A stretch of DNA of 64,000 nt from Bacillus sp. 2B10 (GCA_003946805.1 RPSH01000014.1:1-64000), one strand, 5' to 3'. Positions 1 through 8,306 are shown, numbered from the stretch's first letter. The notes: a model not told the origin generated them from the sequence alone. Numbers and translations are program-made.

Positions 1-116
1 ACCCCGAACCTTGCCTTTCCCCCCGAACTCCCCTATGCGCCCGCGCTTGTTCGTGCCGGGGTCATCCCTGGAGGCCCGGCCGCGCAAGACTGATAAACCA
101 AGCATTCAAGGAAGAC

Positions 117-809
117 ATGATGAGCGACACGCTGCACCTGTCGGCCGAGACGCGCGATCGGGCAGGCAAGGGAGCCTCCCGTGCCCTGCGTCGCGATGGC
201 CGCGTCCCCGCCGTGATCTATGGCAACAAGGAAGAGCCGCAGGGCATCCACCTGAACGCCCGTGAACTGATGAAGCAGCTGATGACCGGCCACTTCATGA
301 ACTCGGTCATCATGGTCGAGGTCGGCGGCAAGCAGGTGCGTACGCTGGCGAAGGACGTCGCGTTCGACGTCGTCACCGACCAGCCGATCCATGTCGACTT
401 CCTGCGCATCTCGAAGAACGCGACCGTCACCGTCGCGGTCCCGGTGGTGTTCACCAACGAAGACGACGCGCCCGGCATCAAGCGCGCCGGCGGCGTGCTG
501 AACGTCGTGCGCCACGAAATCGAACTGGTGGTCGAAGCGTCGAACATCCCGACCGAGATCACGATCGACCTGACCGGCCGCGAAGTCGGCGATTCGATCC
601 ACATTTCGGACGTGAAGCTGCCGAACGGTGCCGAGCCGGCCGTGGAAGACCGCGACTTCACCGTCGCCACCATCGTGCCGCCGACGGTCCCGACCGCCGA
701 GGACGAGGCGCTCGACGCCGAAGTCGCCGAAGCGCAGTCGGCCGAAGCCGCTGCCGAAGCGGAATCGGAAGGCGAGGAAGCCGAAGGCGAGGACAAGGCC
801 GAGGGCTGA
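117..809 (+). CDS. rplY: 50S ribosomal protein L25 / general stress protein Ctc
   Basis: This is the 5S-rRNA-binding protein of the large ribosomal subunit, in the long TL5/CTC form. Of 230 residues, about 1-95 form the L25 beta-barrel domain, about 100-190 the CTC C-terminal domain, and the last 40 or so are a low-complexity Ala/Glu tail. Two ATGs lie in tandem at 117 and 120. The AAGGA Shine-Dalgarno at 108-112 sits only 4 nt before the first and 7 nt before the second, so 120 may be the true start. The gene is followed by a strong hairpin at 838 and then by pth, the usual alphaproteobacterial order. The family call is secure from length and sequence. Confidence 0.95.
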   Translation: MMSDTLHLSAETRDRAGKGASRALRRDGRVPAVIYGNKEEPQGIHLNARELMKQLMTGHFMNSVIMVEVGGKQVRTLAKDVAFDVVTDQPIHVDFLRISKNATVTVAVPVVFTNEDDAPGIKRAGGVLNVVRHEIELVVEASNIPTEITIDLTGREVGDSIHISDVKLPNGAEPAVEDRDFTVATIVPPTVPTAEDEALDAEVAEAQSAEAAAEAESEGEEAEGEDKAEG

Positions 810-837
810 TCCGCCCCGTCCTTGCGCGACGCTTGCG

Positions 838-872
838 GGGAGCGGGATGGCCGAGGCCGTCCCGCTCCCTTT
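838..872 (+). terminator. Probable intrinsic terminator of rplY
   Basis: A 10-bp stem GGGAGCGGGA/TCCCGCTCCC (838-847 with 860-869) is extended by GGCC/GGCC after a one-base mismatch. It is followed by TTTGCGTTT, so the U-tract is short and interrupted. It lies 28 bp after the rplY stop. Confidence 0.6.
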
Positions 873-915
873 GCGTTTGGGGGTACAGCCCCGCTCCCGC
901 ATCCGCCCCTGCCGA

Positions 916-1013
916 CGTCGTCCCGGCGAAGGCCGGGATCCATGGCCACGGCCACGTCGCGCTTCCATCGAGAACGCCCGATACAATGGATTCCGGCCTA
1001 CGCCGAAATGACG
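916..1013. repeat. Intergenic palindromic repeat, family A, copy 1
   Basis: About 98 bp. It starts with CGTCGTCCCGGCGAAGG and ends with CGCCGAAATGACG, and the ends are inverted copies. Each arm itself contains a small palindrome (CCGGCGAAGGCCGG type), and ATCCAT/ATGGAT pair further in. It sits between rplY and pth next to copy 2. Together they fill most of the 380-bp gap 810-1189; I saw no gene there. Confidence 0.85.
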
Positions 1014-1043
1014 GAAGAGAAGACGCGCCGTCCCGCCCCCCAT

Positions 1044-1139
1044 CGTCGTCCCCGCGCAGGCGGGGACCCATAACCGCAACACCAGCGACTCCATCTCCGG
1101 CGTCAGCGCATATGGATTCCCGCCTTCGCGGGAATGACG
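1044..1139. repeat. Intergenic palindromic repeat, family A, copy 2
   Basis: About 96 bp with the same plan as copy 1: CGTCGTCCCCGCGCAGG at the left and CGCCTTCGCGGGAATGACG at the right. The central 45 bp are unrelated to copy 1. It ends about 50 bp before the pth start, so it may lie in the pth leader. Confidence 0.85.
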
Positions 1140-1189
1140 ATCTTGGGTAGGAGCGTTCCCCGCCTCTCACTCCACCCAAAGGACCCTCG

Positions 1190-1756
1190 ATGCAGCTCTG
1201 GACCGGCCTCGGTAATCCCGGCCCGCAATATGCGATGCACCGCCACAATATCGGCTTCATGGGCATCGATGCGATCGCCGAGGTCCATGGCTTCCCGCCC
1301 CCGAAGCGCGCGTTCCAGGGCTGGGTACAGGAAGGGCGCATCGGCACGCAGAAAATCCTGCTGCTGAAACCCGGCACCTATATGAACGAAAGCGGCCGCT
1401 CGGTCGGGGAGGCGATGCGCTTCTACAAGCTGACTCCTGCCGACGTGACCGTGTTCCACGACGAACTCGACCTCGCGCCGTTCAAGCTGAAGGTGAAGGT
1501 CGGCGGCGGCCATGCCGGGCATAACGGTCTGCGCTCGACCGACGCGCATATCGGCCCCGACTTCCGCCGCATCCGGCTGGGTATCGGCCATCCGGGGCAC
1601 AAGGACCGCGTCACCCCCTATGTGCTGGGCAATTTCGCCAAGGCCGAGATCGACGACCTGACCGACCTGCTCGGCGCCATCGCCGCCGAGGCGCCGTGGC
1701 TCGCAGCCGGCGACGACGTCCGCTTCATGAACGAGGTCGCACGACGGATGGGGTGA
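1190..1756 (+). CDS. pth: Peptidyl-tRNA hydrolase
   Basis: Cytosolic enzyme that cleaves peptidyl-tRNA released by stalled ribosomes and so recycles tRNA. At 188 aa it has normal family length. The N-terminus LWTGLGNPGPQYAMHRHN carries the substrate-binding Asn9 and catalytic His19 (E. coli Asn10/His20). FHDELDL and GGGHAGHNGLRS are the other conserved blocks. It follows rplY, as in many alphaproteobacteria; in many relatives ychF follows directly, but here about 2.2 kb of repeats and two other genes separate pth from ychF. Confidence 0.97.
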   Translation: MQLWTGLGNPGPQYAMHRHNIGFMGIDAIAEVHGFPPPKRAFQGWVQEGRIGTQKILLLKPGTYMNESGRSVGEAMRFYKLTPADVTVFHDELDLAPFKLKVKVGGGHAGHNGLRSTDAHIGPDFRRIRLGIGHPGHKDRVTPYVLGNFAKAEIDDLTDLLGAIAAEAPWLAAGDDVRFMNEVARRMG

Positions 1757-1783
1757 GCGGCGGCACGTTTGCCCCTGCCCATT

Positions 1784-1879
1784 CGTCACTCCCACGAAGG
1801 CGGGAGTCTATAGACGCTGACGTCTGCGACGGTGTCGCTTCCTCCGCGTCAATGGATTCCCGCTTTCGCGGGAATGACG
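1784..1879. repeat. Intergenic palindromic repeat, family A, copy 3
   Basis: About 96 bp. The left end CGTCACTCCCACGAAGGCGG pairs with the right end CCCGCTTTCGCGGGAATGACG. It lies 27 bp after the pth stop and abuts the GyrI-like remnant. This and the following features fill the 626-bp gap 1757-2382. Confidence 0.85.
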
Positions 1880-1880
1880 A

Positions 1881-2057
1881 AGCCCATTCAAGCCCCGGAC
1901 ATCCGCAAGAACGGTCGAGCGCCTTCTCTACCACGACTGGCTGCCCGCCAGCGGTGAGGAACTGCGCGACGCTCCGCTCGTCTGCCAGCGCCTGCGCTTC
2001 CTCCCCGACGTACCCGAGAGCGAGGCGATCACCCACCTGTTCCTGCCATTGCGGTAG
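1881..2057 (+). pseudogene. Remnant of a GyrI-like / AraC effector-binding domain protein (C-terminal end only)
   Basis: The frame from about 1911 to the TAG at 2055-2057 reads roughly 48 residues, including YHDWLPASGEELRDAP and ending ITHLFLPLR. This resembles the last strand-helix-strand of GyrI-like effector-binding domains, where a Tyr/Trp-rich W-L-P-x-S-G segment precedes a final short beta strand ending in P-V/L. No start codon or upstream domain exists: the frame runs directly into repeat copy A3, which ends at 1879. I read it as the 3' stump of a gene lost when repeats invaded. The family match is by eye. Confidence 0.5.
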
Positions 2058-2083
2058 GCGCAGCTCCGCGCGCCCTTCCAGTC

Positions 2084-2176
2084 CGTACCCCGGCGAAGGC
2101 CGGGATCCAGTTGGGCAACATCTGCGCCCCTGTCGACAGGACGTCGTAACTGGCCCCCGGCCTCCGCCGGGGTACG
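2084..2176. repeat. Intergenic palindromic repeat, family B, copy 1
   Basis: About 93 bp. The left end CGTACCCCGGCGAAGGCCGG and the right end CCGGCCTCCGCCGGGGTACG are inverted copies; CCAGTTGG is conserved just inside the left end. It resembles the family at 59034-59125. It lies between the GyrI-like stump and element G1. Confidence 0.85.
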
Positions 2177-2204
2177 GGAAACAACGACACACCCCGCCAA
2201 AAAC

Positions 2205-2340
2205 GACTTTCCTACACGCCCCGCAACGGTCAGGGTCGCCGAACCGATCGCCTGCCCACCCACCGAACGACCTCGCCGCCGACCACGAAACCACCACGAC
2301 CACGCATTGCGCACGAGTGTGACTTTTGTGACCTTTGGCC
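2205..2340 (+). repeat. Direct-type intergenic element G, copy 1 (ends in tandem GTGACC units)
   Basis: The element starts around CTTTCCTACACG (2210) and ends TGTGACTTTTGTGACCTTTGGCC near 2340. The same start and end motifs recur at 45763-46050 in front of nadC, where the element is split by a palindrome. It is not obviously palindromic. It stops 43 bp before the esterase start at 2383, so the tandem GTGAC units could be promoter-proximal. Confidence 0.55.
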
Positions 2341-2382
2341 CGCGCTTGCGCCGCCCCGTCCCGGCCCGATAGGAAGCGCCTC

Positions 2383-3282
2383 ATGGCCAAACCGTTGCAA
2401 CTGCTCGCCTTCCTGTTCCTGCTGCTCGCCGGCGCCACCGCACAGGCCGCGACGCGCTGTACCCTCGCCCCCGGCGGCGAGCAGCGGATCACGGTCGGCA
2501 ACGGCCGCTCGGTCCTGATCCACGCCCCGCGCGGATTCGACCCGGCGACGGCCGCCCCGCTGGTCATCCTGCTGCACGGCAGCGGCGGCACCGGCGCGGC
2601 GATGCTGCGCGATTCGAAACTGGCCGAAGCGTCCGACAGTCACGGTTTCATCGTCGCCGCCCCCGATGCCGGCATCCCGCATGACAGGGGTTTCGTCTGG
2701 AACATCCCCGGCGTACCGACCGTCACCGGCGCCATTCCCGGCCCCGACGCCCCCGACGACGTCGCCTTCATCGGCGCGCTGATCGACCATCTGGCCCGGG
2801 CGGGCTGCGCCGATCCGGCGCGTGTCTATGCCACCGGCCTGTCGGGTGGCGGGCGGATGACGTCGTGGCTCGGCTGCGTCGCGACCGATCGCTTCGCCGC
2901 GATCGCCCCGGTCGTGGGCCTGCGCGCCGGCAATCCGCTGGCGAGCGACCCGACCCGTCCCGACCCCGCGACCTGCCGCCCGTCCCGGCCGCTGCCCGTC
3001 ATCGCCTTTGCCGGCGACGCCGACACCACCAACCCGATCCGGGGCGGCGGCGCGAAATACTGGTCCTACACCATGCACGCCGCCGAACAGCGCTGGGCCG
3101 CGCTCAACGGCTGTACCGCCGCCCCCACCACCCGCTGGGTCGCGCCGACGGTGTACGAGGAACGCTACACCGCCTGCCGCGGCGGCGCGGACGTGGCGGG
3201 GCGGATCACCGTGGGCGGCGGCCATAGCTGGGTGGTCGACAACGACGCTCTCTGGACCTTCCTGTCCGCGCATCGCCGCTGA
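2383..3282 (+). CDS. Secreted PHB-depolymerase/feruloyl-esterase-family (LpqC-like) hydrolase
   Basis: Alpha/beta-hydrolase of 299 aa that probably acts outside the cytoplasm on an ester substrate. The start at 2383 gives a good signal peptide (Lys4, then a Leu-rich core, A-T-A-Q-A near residue 22). The nucleophile elbow G-L-S-G-G is at 152-156 (Ser154), the oxyanion HGSGG at about 65-69, and FAGDADTTNP and GGGHSW fit the catalytic Asp and His. The family includes PHB depolymerases and feruloyl or acetylxylan esterases, and sequence alone does not give the substrate. The gene stands alone between repeats and the next gene. Confidence 0.85.
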   Translation: MAKPLQLLAFLFLLLAGATAQAATRCTLAPGGEQRITVGNGRSVLIHAPRGFDPATAAPLVILLHGSGGTGAAMLRDSKLAEASDSHGFIVAAPDAGIPHDRGFVWNIPGVPTVTGAIPGPDAPDDVAFIGALIDHLARAGCADPARVYATGLSGGGRMTSWLGCVATDRFAAIAPVVGLRAGNPLASDPTRPDPATCRPSRPLPVIAFAGDADTTNPIRGGGAKYWSYTMHAAEQRWAALNGCTAAPTTRWVAPTVYEERYTACRGGADVAGRITVGGGHSWVVDNDALWTFLSAHRR

Positions 3283-3320
3283 CGCTTCCCAAAGCGCGCC
3301 GGATCGGCCAAGCCGCGCCG

Positions 3321-3905
3321 ATGACCGTCCGCACCCTCTTTCCGACCCAACTCTACGAAGCGAACCTCGGCGACGACGCACTGGTCGCCGACCTCGACGC
3401 ATCGGTCCGTGCGCTGGCCGAGGACGACATGGCCGGCCGCCGCTGGTCGAAGGACAAGGAGTATCGCGGCTATACCTCCTACGCCTCCCTGAACGACCTG
3501 CCGCTGCGCGACCCGGCCTTCGCCGACCTCAAGCGCGTGCTCGACCGCCATGTGGCGAAGTTCGCCGCCGCGTGCGGCATGGAGCTTGCCGGCCGCAGGC
3601 TGAAGCTCGACAGCCTGTGGGTGAACCTGCTCAAGCCCGGCGGCGGCCATTCGGGGCACCTCCATCCGCACAGCGTCGTGTCGGGCACCGTATATGTCGC
3701 GGTGCCCGAGGGTGCGGGCGGCATCCGCTTCGAGGATCCCCGGCTGCCGATGCTGATGGCCGCCCCCACCCGCCCCGGCACGTTCGAAACGGTCGCCCCT
3801 GCGCCCGGCACGCTGCTGATGTGGGAAAGCTGGCTGCGCCACGAAGTCATGCCGCACGCCGGCAGGGGCGAACGGATCAGCGTCAGCTTCAACTATCGCT
3901 GGTAG
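3321..3905 (+). CDS. Putative 2OG-Fe(II) oxygenase, TIGR02466-like
   Basis: 194-aa cytosolic protein matching the putative 2-oxoglutarate/Fe(II) oxygenase family named TIGR02466. A histidine cluster G-H-S-G-H-L-H-P-H (110-117) precedes a beta-rich stretch, and RISVSFNYRW ends the protein, like the Arg-x-Ser strand that binds 2-oxoglutarate. WESWLRHEVMPH supplies the distal His. Members often follow housekeeping genes and no substrate is known. It starts 38 bp after the esterase and may be co-transcribed. Confidence 0.75.
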   Translation: MTVRTLFPTQLYEANLGDDALVADLDASVRALAEDDMAGRRWSKDKEYRGYTSYASLNDLPLRDPAFADLKRVLDRHVAKFAAACGMELAGRRLKLDSLWVNLLKPGGGHSGHLHPHSVVSGTVYVAVPEGAGGIRFEDPRLPMLMAAPTRPGTFETVAPAPGTLLMWESWLRHEVMPHAGRGERISVSFNYRW

Positions 3906-3970
3906 CTTTTGCAAAGCCGCCCACCAGCGGCTAAGGCGCAGGCTTTCCATCGTCACCGGGATAGCATCAC

Positions 3971-5071
3971 GTGGGTTTTCGCTGCGGTATCGTCGGTCTG
4001 CCGAATGTCGGCAAGTCCACCCTGTTCAACGCGCTGACGCAAACGCAGGCGGCACAGGCGGCCAACTACCCCTTCTGCACGATCGAGCCGAACGTCGGCA
4101 ACGTCGCCGTCCCCGACCCCCGGCTCGACGCGCTGTCGGACATCGCCGGATCGGCCAGGAAGGTCGAAACGCAACTGGCGTTCGTCGACATCGCCGGCCT
4201 CGTGCGCGGCGCGTCGAAGGGCGAGGGCCTTGGCAACCAGTTCCTCGGCAACATCCGCGAAGTCGACGCGATCGTCCACGTCCTGCGCTGCTTCGAGAAT
4301 GACGACATCCAGCATGTCGACGACCGGGTCGATCCGATCGCCGATGCCGATACCGTCGAGACCGAGCTGATGCTGTCCGACCTCGAATCGCTCGAAAAGC
4401 GCGTCCCCAACCTTGCCAAGAAAGGCCAGCAGGGCGACAAGGAGGCGAAGCTCGCCGCCGCCGTCCTCGGCCGCGCGCTCGACCTGCTGCGCTTGGGACA
4501 ACCCGCCCGCCTGACCGAGATCAAGGACGAGGAAGAGGAACGCCTGTTCGCGCAGGCGCAGCTGCTGACCGCCAAGCCCGTGCTCTACGTCTGCAACGTG
4601 AACGAGGAGGACGCCGCGGAAGGTAACGCCCTGTCGGCCAAGGTCTTCGCGAAGGCGAAGGCGGAGGGCGCCGAGGCGGTCGTCGTCTCCGCCGCGATCG
4701 AGGCGGAGATCGCCACGATGGAGAGCGCCGACCGCGCCGAGTTCCTGTCCGACCTCGGCCTGTCCGAAACCGGCCTCGCCCGCGTCATCCGCGCCGGCTA
4801 TTCGCTGCTCCACCTGCTGACCTTCTTCACGGTCGGCCCGAAGGAAGCCCGCGCGTGGACCGTGTCGGTCGGGGCCAAGGCGCCGCAGGCGGCGGGCGAG
4901 ATCCACAGCGATTTCGAACGCGGCTTCATCCGCGCCGAGACGATCGCGTTCGACGACTATGTCGCGTGCAAGGGCGAAAGCGGCGCGCGCGACGCGGGCA
5001 AGCTGCGCGCCGAGGGCAAGGAATATGTCGTGCAGGACGGCGACGTGATGCTGTTCCGCTTCAACGTCTGA
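3971..5071 (+). CDS. ychF: Redox-regulated ATPase YchF (Obg-family)
   Basis: 366-aa P-loop NTPase, the Obg-related YchF that prefers ATP and binds ribosomes. G1 GLPNVGKST is at 9-17, G3 DIAGLVRGAS at about 76, a coiled-coil insert spans about 130-200, and the C-terminal TGS/DUF933 region ends YVVQDGDVMLFRFNV. The start is a GTG at 3971, giving M-G-F-R-C-G-I. Length and motifs are complete. It stands apart from pth, separated by repeats and two genes. Confidence 0.97.
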   Translation: MGFRCGIVGLPNVGKSTLFNALTQTQAAQAANYPFCTIEPNVGNVAVPDPRLDALSDIAGSARKVETQLAFVDIAGLVRGASKGEGLGNQFLGNIREVDAIVHVLRCFENDDIQHVDDRVDPIADADTVETELMLSDLESLEKRVPNLAKKGQQGDKEAKLAAAVLGRALDLLRLGQPARLTEIKDEEEERLFAQAQLLTAKPVLYVCNVNEEDAAEGNALSAKVFAKAKAEGAEAVVVSAAIEAEIATMESADRAEFLSDLGLSETGLARVIRAGYSLLHLLTFFTVGPKEARAWTVSVGAKAPQAAGEIHSDFERGFIRAETIAFDDYVACKGESGARDAGKLRAEGKEYVVQDGDVMLFRFNV

Positions 5072-5114
5072 TCGTTCACCGCTCCGTCATTATAGGGCCT
5101 TAGCAGGTCGGGTC

Positions 5115-6371
5115 ATGCGTATCCCTTCCCTGTTCGCCGCGCTGGTCCTGCTTGCCGGATGTACGACGTCCTCCGCGCCGATCGCGGCTGCGCCCGCGGT
5201 CCGCGAGGCCCGCCCGCCGGTCACGATCGTGATCGGCGTCGACGGCGCCCGGCCGGACTATCTGACGCCCGCCACCGCACCCAACCTGTCGCGACTGGCG
5301 GCGGGCGGCGTGGCGGGCGCGATGCGGCCCAGCTTTCCGACCAAGACCTTCCCCAATTTCTGGACGCTCGCCACCGGCGTCCGCCCCGACAAGAGCGGCA
5401 TCGTCGGCAACAAGATGGAAGACCCGGCACGCCCGGGCGAGACCTTCACCATGGAGACGGTCGATCCGTTCTGGTGGAACGCGGCCAAGCCGATCTGGAT
5501 CGCCGCCGAACAGGCCAGCATCCGCAGCGCGACGATGTTCTGGCCGGGCAGCGAGGTCGCATGGGGCGGCACTGGCAAGCCCGATCACGGCGTCTATGCC
5601 GGCGGCGCCCACGCATCGGACTGGCAGGCGTTCAGCGCCGCCGTCACCGCCGGACAGCGTGTCGATGCGGTCGTCGACTGGCTGCGGCGCCCGGCGGCAA
5701 CGCGCCCGCGCCTCGTTATGCTCTATTTCGACGATGTCGACGTCGCCGGGCACGATCATGGCCGATCCGCCCCGGAAACCCGTGCGGCGATGCATGCGGT
5801 CGATGCGCAGATCGGGCGGTTGCAGCGCGAACTGACCGCGCTGGGTCAGCCGGCCAACCTGATCGTCGTCGCCGATCACGGCATGGCGGCGATCGCGCCC
5901 GACCGCGTGATCGCGTTCGACGGCATCGCGCCGGCCAACAGCTACCGGCTGATCGAAACCGGCCCCTATGCCGCGATCGAGCCGCTGCCCGGCCGTGAGG
6001 CCGCGCTCGCCGCCGCGCTCGCCCGCCCCCACCCGCATATGCAATGCTGGCCCAAGGCGGCGATCCCGGCCCGGCTGCGCTACGGCACCAACCCACGCGT
6101 CGCCGCCTTCCTGTGCCTCGCGGAGATCGGCTGGACGATCACCCCGACCAGACCGACCCGTGCCATCACCGGCGGCGCGCATGGCTATGACGATGCCGCA
6201 CCCGAGATGCAGGCGCTGTTCGTCGCGGGCGGTCCGGCGCTCCGGCCCGGCGTGACGCTGCCGTCGTTTCGCAACACCGCGATCCACCCGCTGCTGCGCC
6301 GCATCCTCGGCCTCGCGCCGGACCCTGCGCTCGACGGCGATGGCGGCATCGGTGCGGCGGCGCTGCGATAG
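5115..6371 (+). CDS. Nucleotide pyrophosphatase/phosphodiesterase (ENPP-type) lipoprotein
   Basis: 418-aa alkaline-phosphatase-superfamily metalloenzyme. A lipobox LLAGC near residue 16 predicts a lipoprotein facing the periplasm. Metal site 1 starts at V-I-G-V-D-G-A-R-P-D. The catalytic Thr is in FPTKTFPNFWTLATG. YFDDVDVAGHDHG and VVADHGMA supply the remaining Asp/His ligands. These are the diagnostic ENPP motifs. The substrate may be nucleotides or phosphodiesters. It is followed at 40 bp by a MaoC-family gene with no obvious functional link. Confidence 0.9.
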   Translation: MRIPSLFAALVLLAGCTTSSAPIAAAPAVREARPPVTIVIGVDGARPDYLTPATAPNLSRLAAGGVAGAMRPSFPTKTFPNFWTLATGVRPDKSGIVGNKMEDPARPGETFTMETVDPFWWNAAKPIWIAAEQASIRSATMFWPGSEVAWGGTGKPDHGVYAGGAHASDWQAFSAAVTAGQRVDAVVDWLRRPAATRPRLVMLYFDDVDVAGHDHGRSAPETRAAMHAVDAQIGRLQRELTALGQPANLIVVADHGMAAIAPDRVIAFDGIAPANSYRLIETGPYAAIEPLPGREAALAAALARPHPHMQCWPKAAIPARLRYGTNPRVAAFLCLAEIGWTITPTRPTRAITGGAHGYDDAAPEMQALFVAGGPALRPGVTLPSFRNTAIHPLLRRILGLAPDPALDGDGGIGAAALR

Positions 6372-6410
6372 GGCTTGCCGCGCGACCGGTTTCGGGGCGA
6401 AACTGGCCGC

Positions 6411-6869
6411 ATGCGCTATTTCGAAGACATCGCCGTTGGCGAAACCGCCCGCTTCGGCACCTACCCGGTGGATCGCGACGCCGTGCTCGACTTTGCCAGG
6501 CAGTACGACCCGCAACCGTTCCACCTGTCGGACGACGCTGCGGCGCAGACCCATTTCGGCCGCCTTGCCGCCAGCGGCTGGCACAGCTGCGCGATGACGA
6601 TGGCGATGCTGGTCGAACACTGGACCGCGAACCCGGTCGCCAGCCTCGGTGCCGCCGGGATCGATGAACTCCGCTGGAAGCGTCCAGTCTACCCCGGCGA
6701 CACGCTCTCGTGCGAGACCGAAGTGCTCTCCGCCCGGCCGTCGGCCAGCCGCCCGGAAATGGGCAGCGTCGCCAGCAAGGTGACGGTACGCAACCAGGAC
6801 GATCAGGTCGTGATGACCTTCATCTCGCTGGCGCTGATCGCCACGCGGGCCGGCGCCGGGGCGACATAG
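6411..6869 (+). CDS. MaoC-family (R)-specific enoyl-CoA hydratase-like protein
   Basis: 152-aa single hot-dog domain protein. The start at 6411 gives MRYFEDIAVGE, the typical N-terminus of this family. The hydratase-2 motif is present as Y-D-P-Q-P-F-H-L followed by A-A-Q-T-H-F-G-R-L-A-A-S-G-W-H, with Asp/His in the active-site positions. Such proteins hydrate enoyl-CoAs or act in fatty-acid, PHA or amino-acid catabolism. No neighbour narrows the substrate. Confidence 0.9.
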   Translation: MRYFEDIAVGETARFGTYPVDRDAVLDFARQYDPQPFHLSDDAAAQTHFGRLAASGWHSCAMTMAMLVEHWTANPVASLGAAGIDELRWKRPVYPGDTLSCETEVLSARPSASRPEMGSVASKVTVRNQDDQVVMTFISLALIATRAGAGAT

Positions 6870-6995
6870 CGCCGATCGACATTCGCGCGCGCATCGGTCC
6901 ACCGTGGCCCGGACGTGATCGTCAAAGCTGCGGACGGCATCGACCGCCGCGCCGCCGATCCCGGAACCGGTCGGGGGCAACGAAAGGGCCGGACG

Positions 6996-7139
6996 TTAGG
7001 TTTTTGATCCATCCGTATGAAGACGTCACCCCGGCGAAGGCTGGGGTCTCCATCGGCTCCTGCAGCGTCCGACCACCGGGAGGTCCCAGCTTCCGCCGGG
7101 ATGACACCCGTTTTGATAGCGACGGATCAATCCCTGACG
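6996..7139. repeat. Intergenic palindromic repeat, family C, copy 1
   Basis: About 140 bp. The outer arm TTGATCCATCC (near 7004) faces GGATCAA near 7125-7131. The inner arms CACCCCGGCGAAGGCTGGGG and CCCAGCTTCCGCCGGGATGAC flank a conserved centre CTCCATCGGCTCCTGC. It matches 39050-39192 along nearly its whole length. It lies between two convergent genes. Confidence 0.85.
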
Positions 7140-7143
7140 ACGA

Positions 7144-7914
7144 TCAGTTCGGGCGACGCCCGCCGCGACCGCCGCCGCCGCGCGGTCCGCGCCCCTCGCC
7201 GCCACGAAAAGCGCCGGGGTTGGGGCCGATCCGCTCGGGCCGGTTGAAGCCGCGCACGCCGCCCATGTCCGGCCGACCGGGCACCGTCGACGGGCTGGTG
7301 CCGCGCGGGACGTTCTCGAACCCGCGACGCCGCTCGAAGCCGGGTCGCCCGCTACCCGGCGTCGCATCGGGCCGGTTGCCGCGCCAGCTCCCGCGCGGCC
7401 GATTACCGAAGTCCGGACGGCCGTCACCGGTGCCGGCACTCGGCCGGTCACGCCAGCCGCCCGGCCGGCCCTGATAGGGAGACTGGCTGCTGCCGCGGGG
7501 CACGTTCTCGAAACCGGGCCGATTGTCGAACCCCGGCCGACGGTCGCCGCGCCAGCCCGGCCGGTTCCAGTTATCCCAGCGCGGCCGCCCGCCGCCCCAG
7601 TCGCCACGCCATTGGCCCCGGCGCTGCTGCCAGTAATAACGCTGGCGATCGTTCCAGCGGAACGGCCGCCGATAGCGGTCGTAGACGTAGTAGCCGGTGC
7701 CCGGATAATAATAGTCGCCGAACCAGCCCCAATAGGGATCGCCGAACCCGCCGGCATAGCCGTCATAATATCCGCCGCCGATACCCCCGCCATAATAGCC
7801 GGGCGAGGCATAGCCGACATTGACCCCGCCATAACCGTAATCGCCATAGGCACAGGCGGAAGCGCCCGCCCCGAGGGCCAAGGTAAACATGATCGCGCGA
7901 AGCCGATGAAACAT
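7144..7914 (-). CDS. Gly/Arg/Tyr-rich exported protein of unknown function
   Basis: 256 aa. The start at 7914 has GGAG 9-10 nt upstream and gives MFHRLRAIMFTLALGAGAS, a signal peptide with A-C following, so it may be a lipoprotein. Residues about 22-75 are Gly/Tyr rich (G-Y-Y-G-G-G). The rest is Arg/Gly/Pro rich with repeats: G-F-D-N-R-P-G-F-E-N-V-P-R-G-S-S and a later R-R-G-F-E-N-V-P-R-G-T-S. No catalytic domain is visible. Such proteins resemble YXWGXW-type or glycine-rich envelope proteins of sphingomonads. The low complexity limits any functional call. Confidence 0.75.
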   Translation of the reverse strand: MFHRLRAIMFTLALGAGASACAYGDYGYGGVNVGYASPGYYGGGIGGGYYDGYAGGFGDPYWGWFGDYYYPGTGYYVYDRYRRPFRWNDRQRYYWQQRRGQWRGDWGGGRPRWDNWNRPGWRGDRRPGFDNRPGFENVPRGSSQSPYQGRPGGWRDRPSAGTGDGRPDFGNRPRGSWRGNRPDATPGSGRPGFERRRGFENVPRGTSPSTVPGRPDMGGVRGFNRPERIGPNPGAFRGGEGRGPRGGGGRGGRRPN

Positions 7915-8306
7915 GGCGCTTGCTCCCGCTGGCGACGGGCTGCGGGCTCGGCGCCGAGATTGGATGACACGAAGCAACGGTCGGTCGCGGCCGCTGGTTC
8001 CTGTTCAGGCTGTCACGGGTACGCATTCGTGCCTGAACGTGGGCTGTCCGGACGGGGTGGATGATGGGCCGGACGGGCTTCTGGCGGGGGCGATCTACCG
8101 CGACCATGACGATGACGCGCCTCGGACTTGCCCCGTCGAACGACCGTCGTTCTTTTGGAAAGCCCTACCCGTCACCCCGGATCAACTCCGTGTCGGTCGC
8201 TGGGCCGCAATGATTCGGCATCCCAACGGCGACAACCCGGTACGTGGCGAGCATTGCGGGTTCGTCGCGGCGGGCCCGAACTACGAACCAGCCATCCCGC
8301 CCGACC
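7915..8306. other. 392-bp gap upstream of the Gly-rich gene, no gene seen
   Basis: It holds a possible hairpin TTCAGGC...GCCTGAA (8004-8010 with 8031-8037) and a short perfect palindrome GAACGA-CCG-TCGTTC (8138-8152). The region should contain the promoter of the minus-strand gene starting at 7914 and the 3' end of the bc1-apt transcript. I could not pick a convincing -35/-10 pair. Confidence 0.4.

Noticed and set aside
33..1094. 353-codon open frame on the minus strand opposite rplY
   Set aside because: It covers rplY in the opposite sense and reads low-complexity Arg/Asp sequence typical of antisense frames in high-GC DNA.
916..1139. Possible CRISPR array
   Set aside because: The repeats are only two, long, palindromic and scattered through the window rather than regularly spaced with unique spacers.
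5100..6980. 626-codon minus-strand open frame over the pyrophosphatase and MaoC genes
   Set aside because: Antisense shadow; Arg/Gly/Asp-rich with no domain, while the plus strand holds two genes with intact catalytic motifs.
8004..8037. Terminator for the bc1-apt operon
   Set aside because: The hairpin has a 20-nt loop and no T-run on the minus strand, so it is reported only as a possible hairpin.
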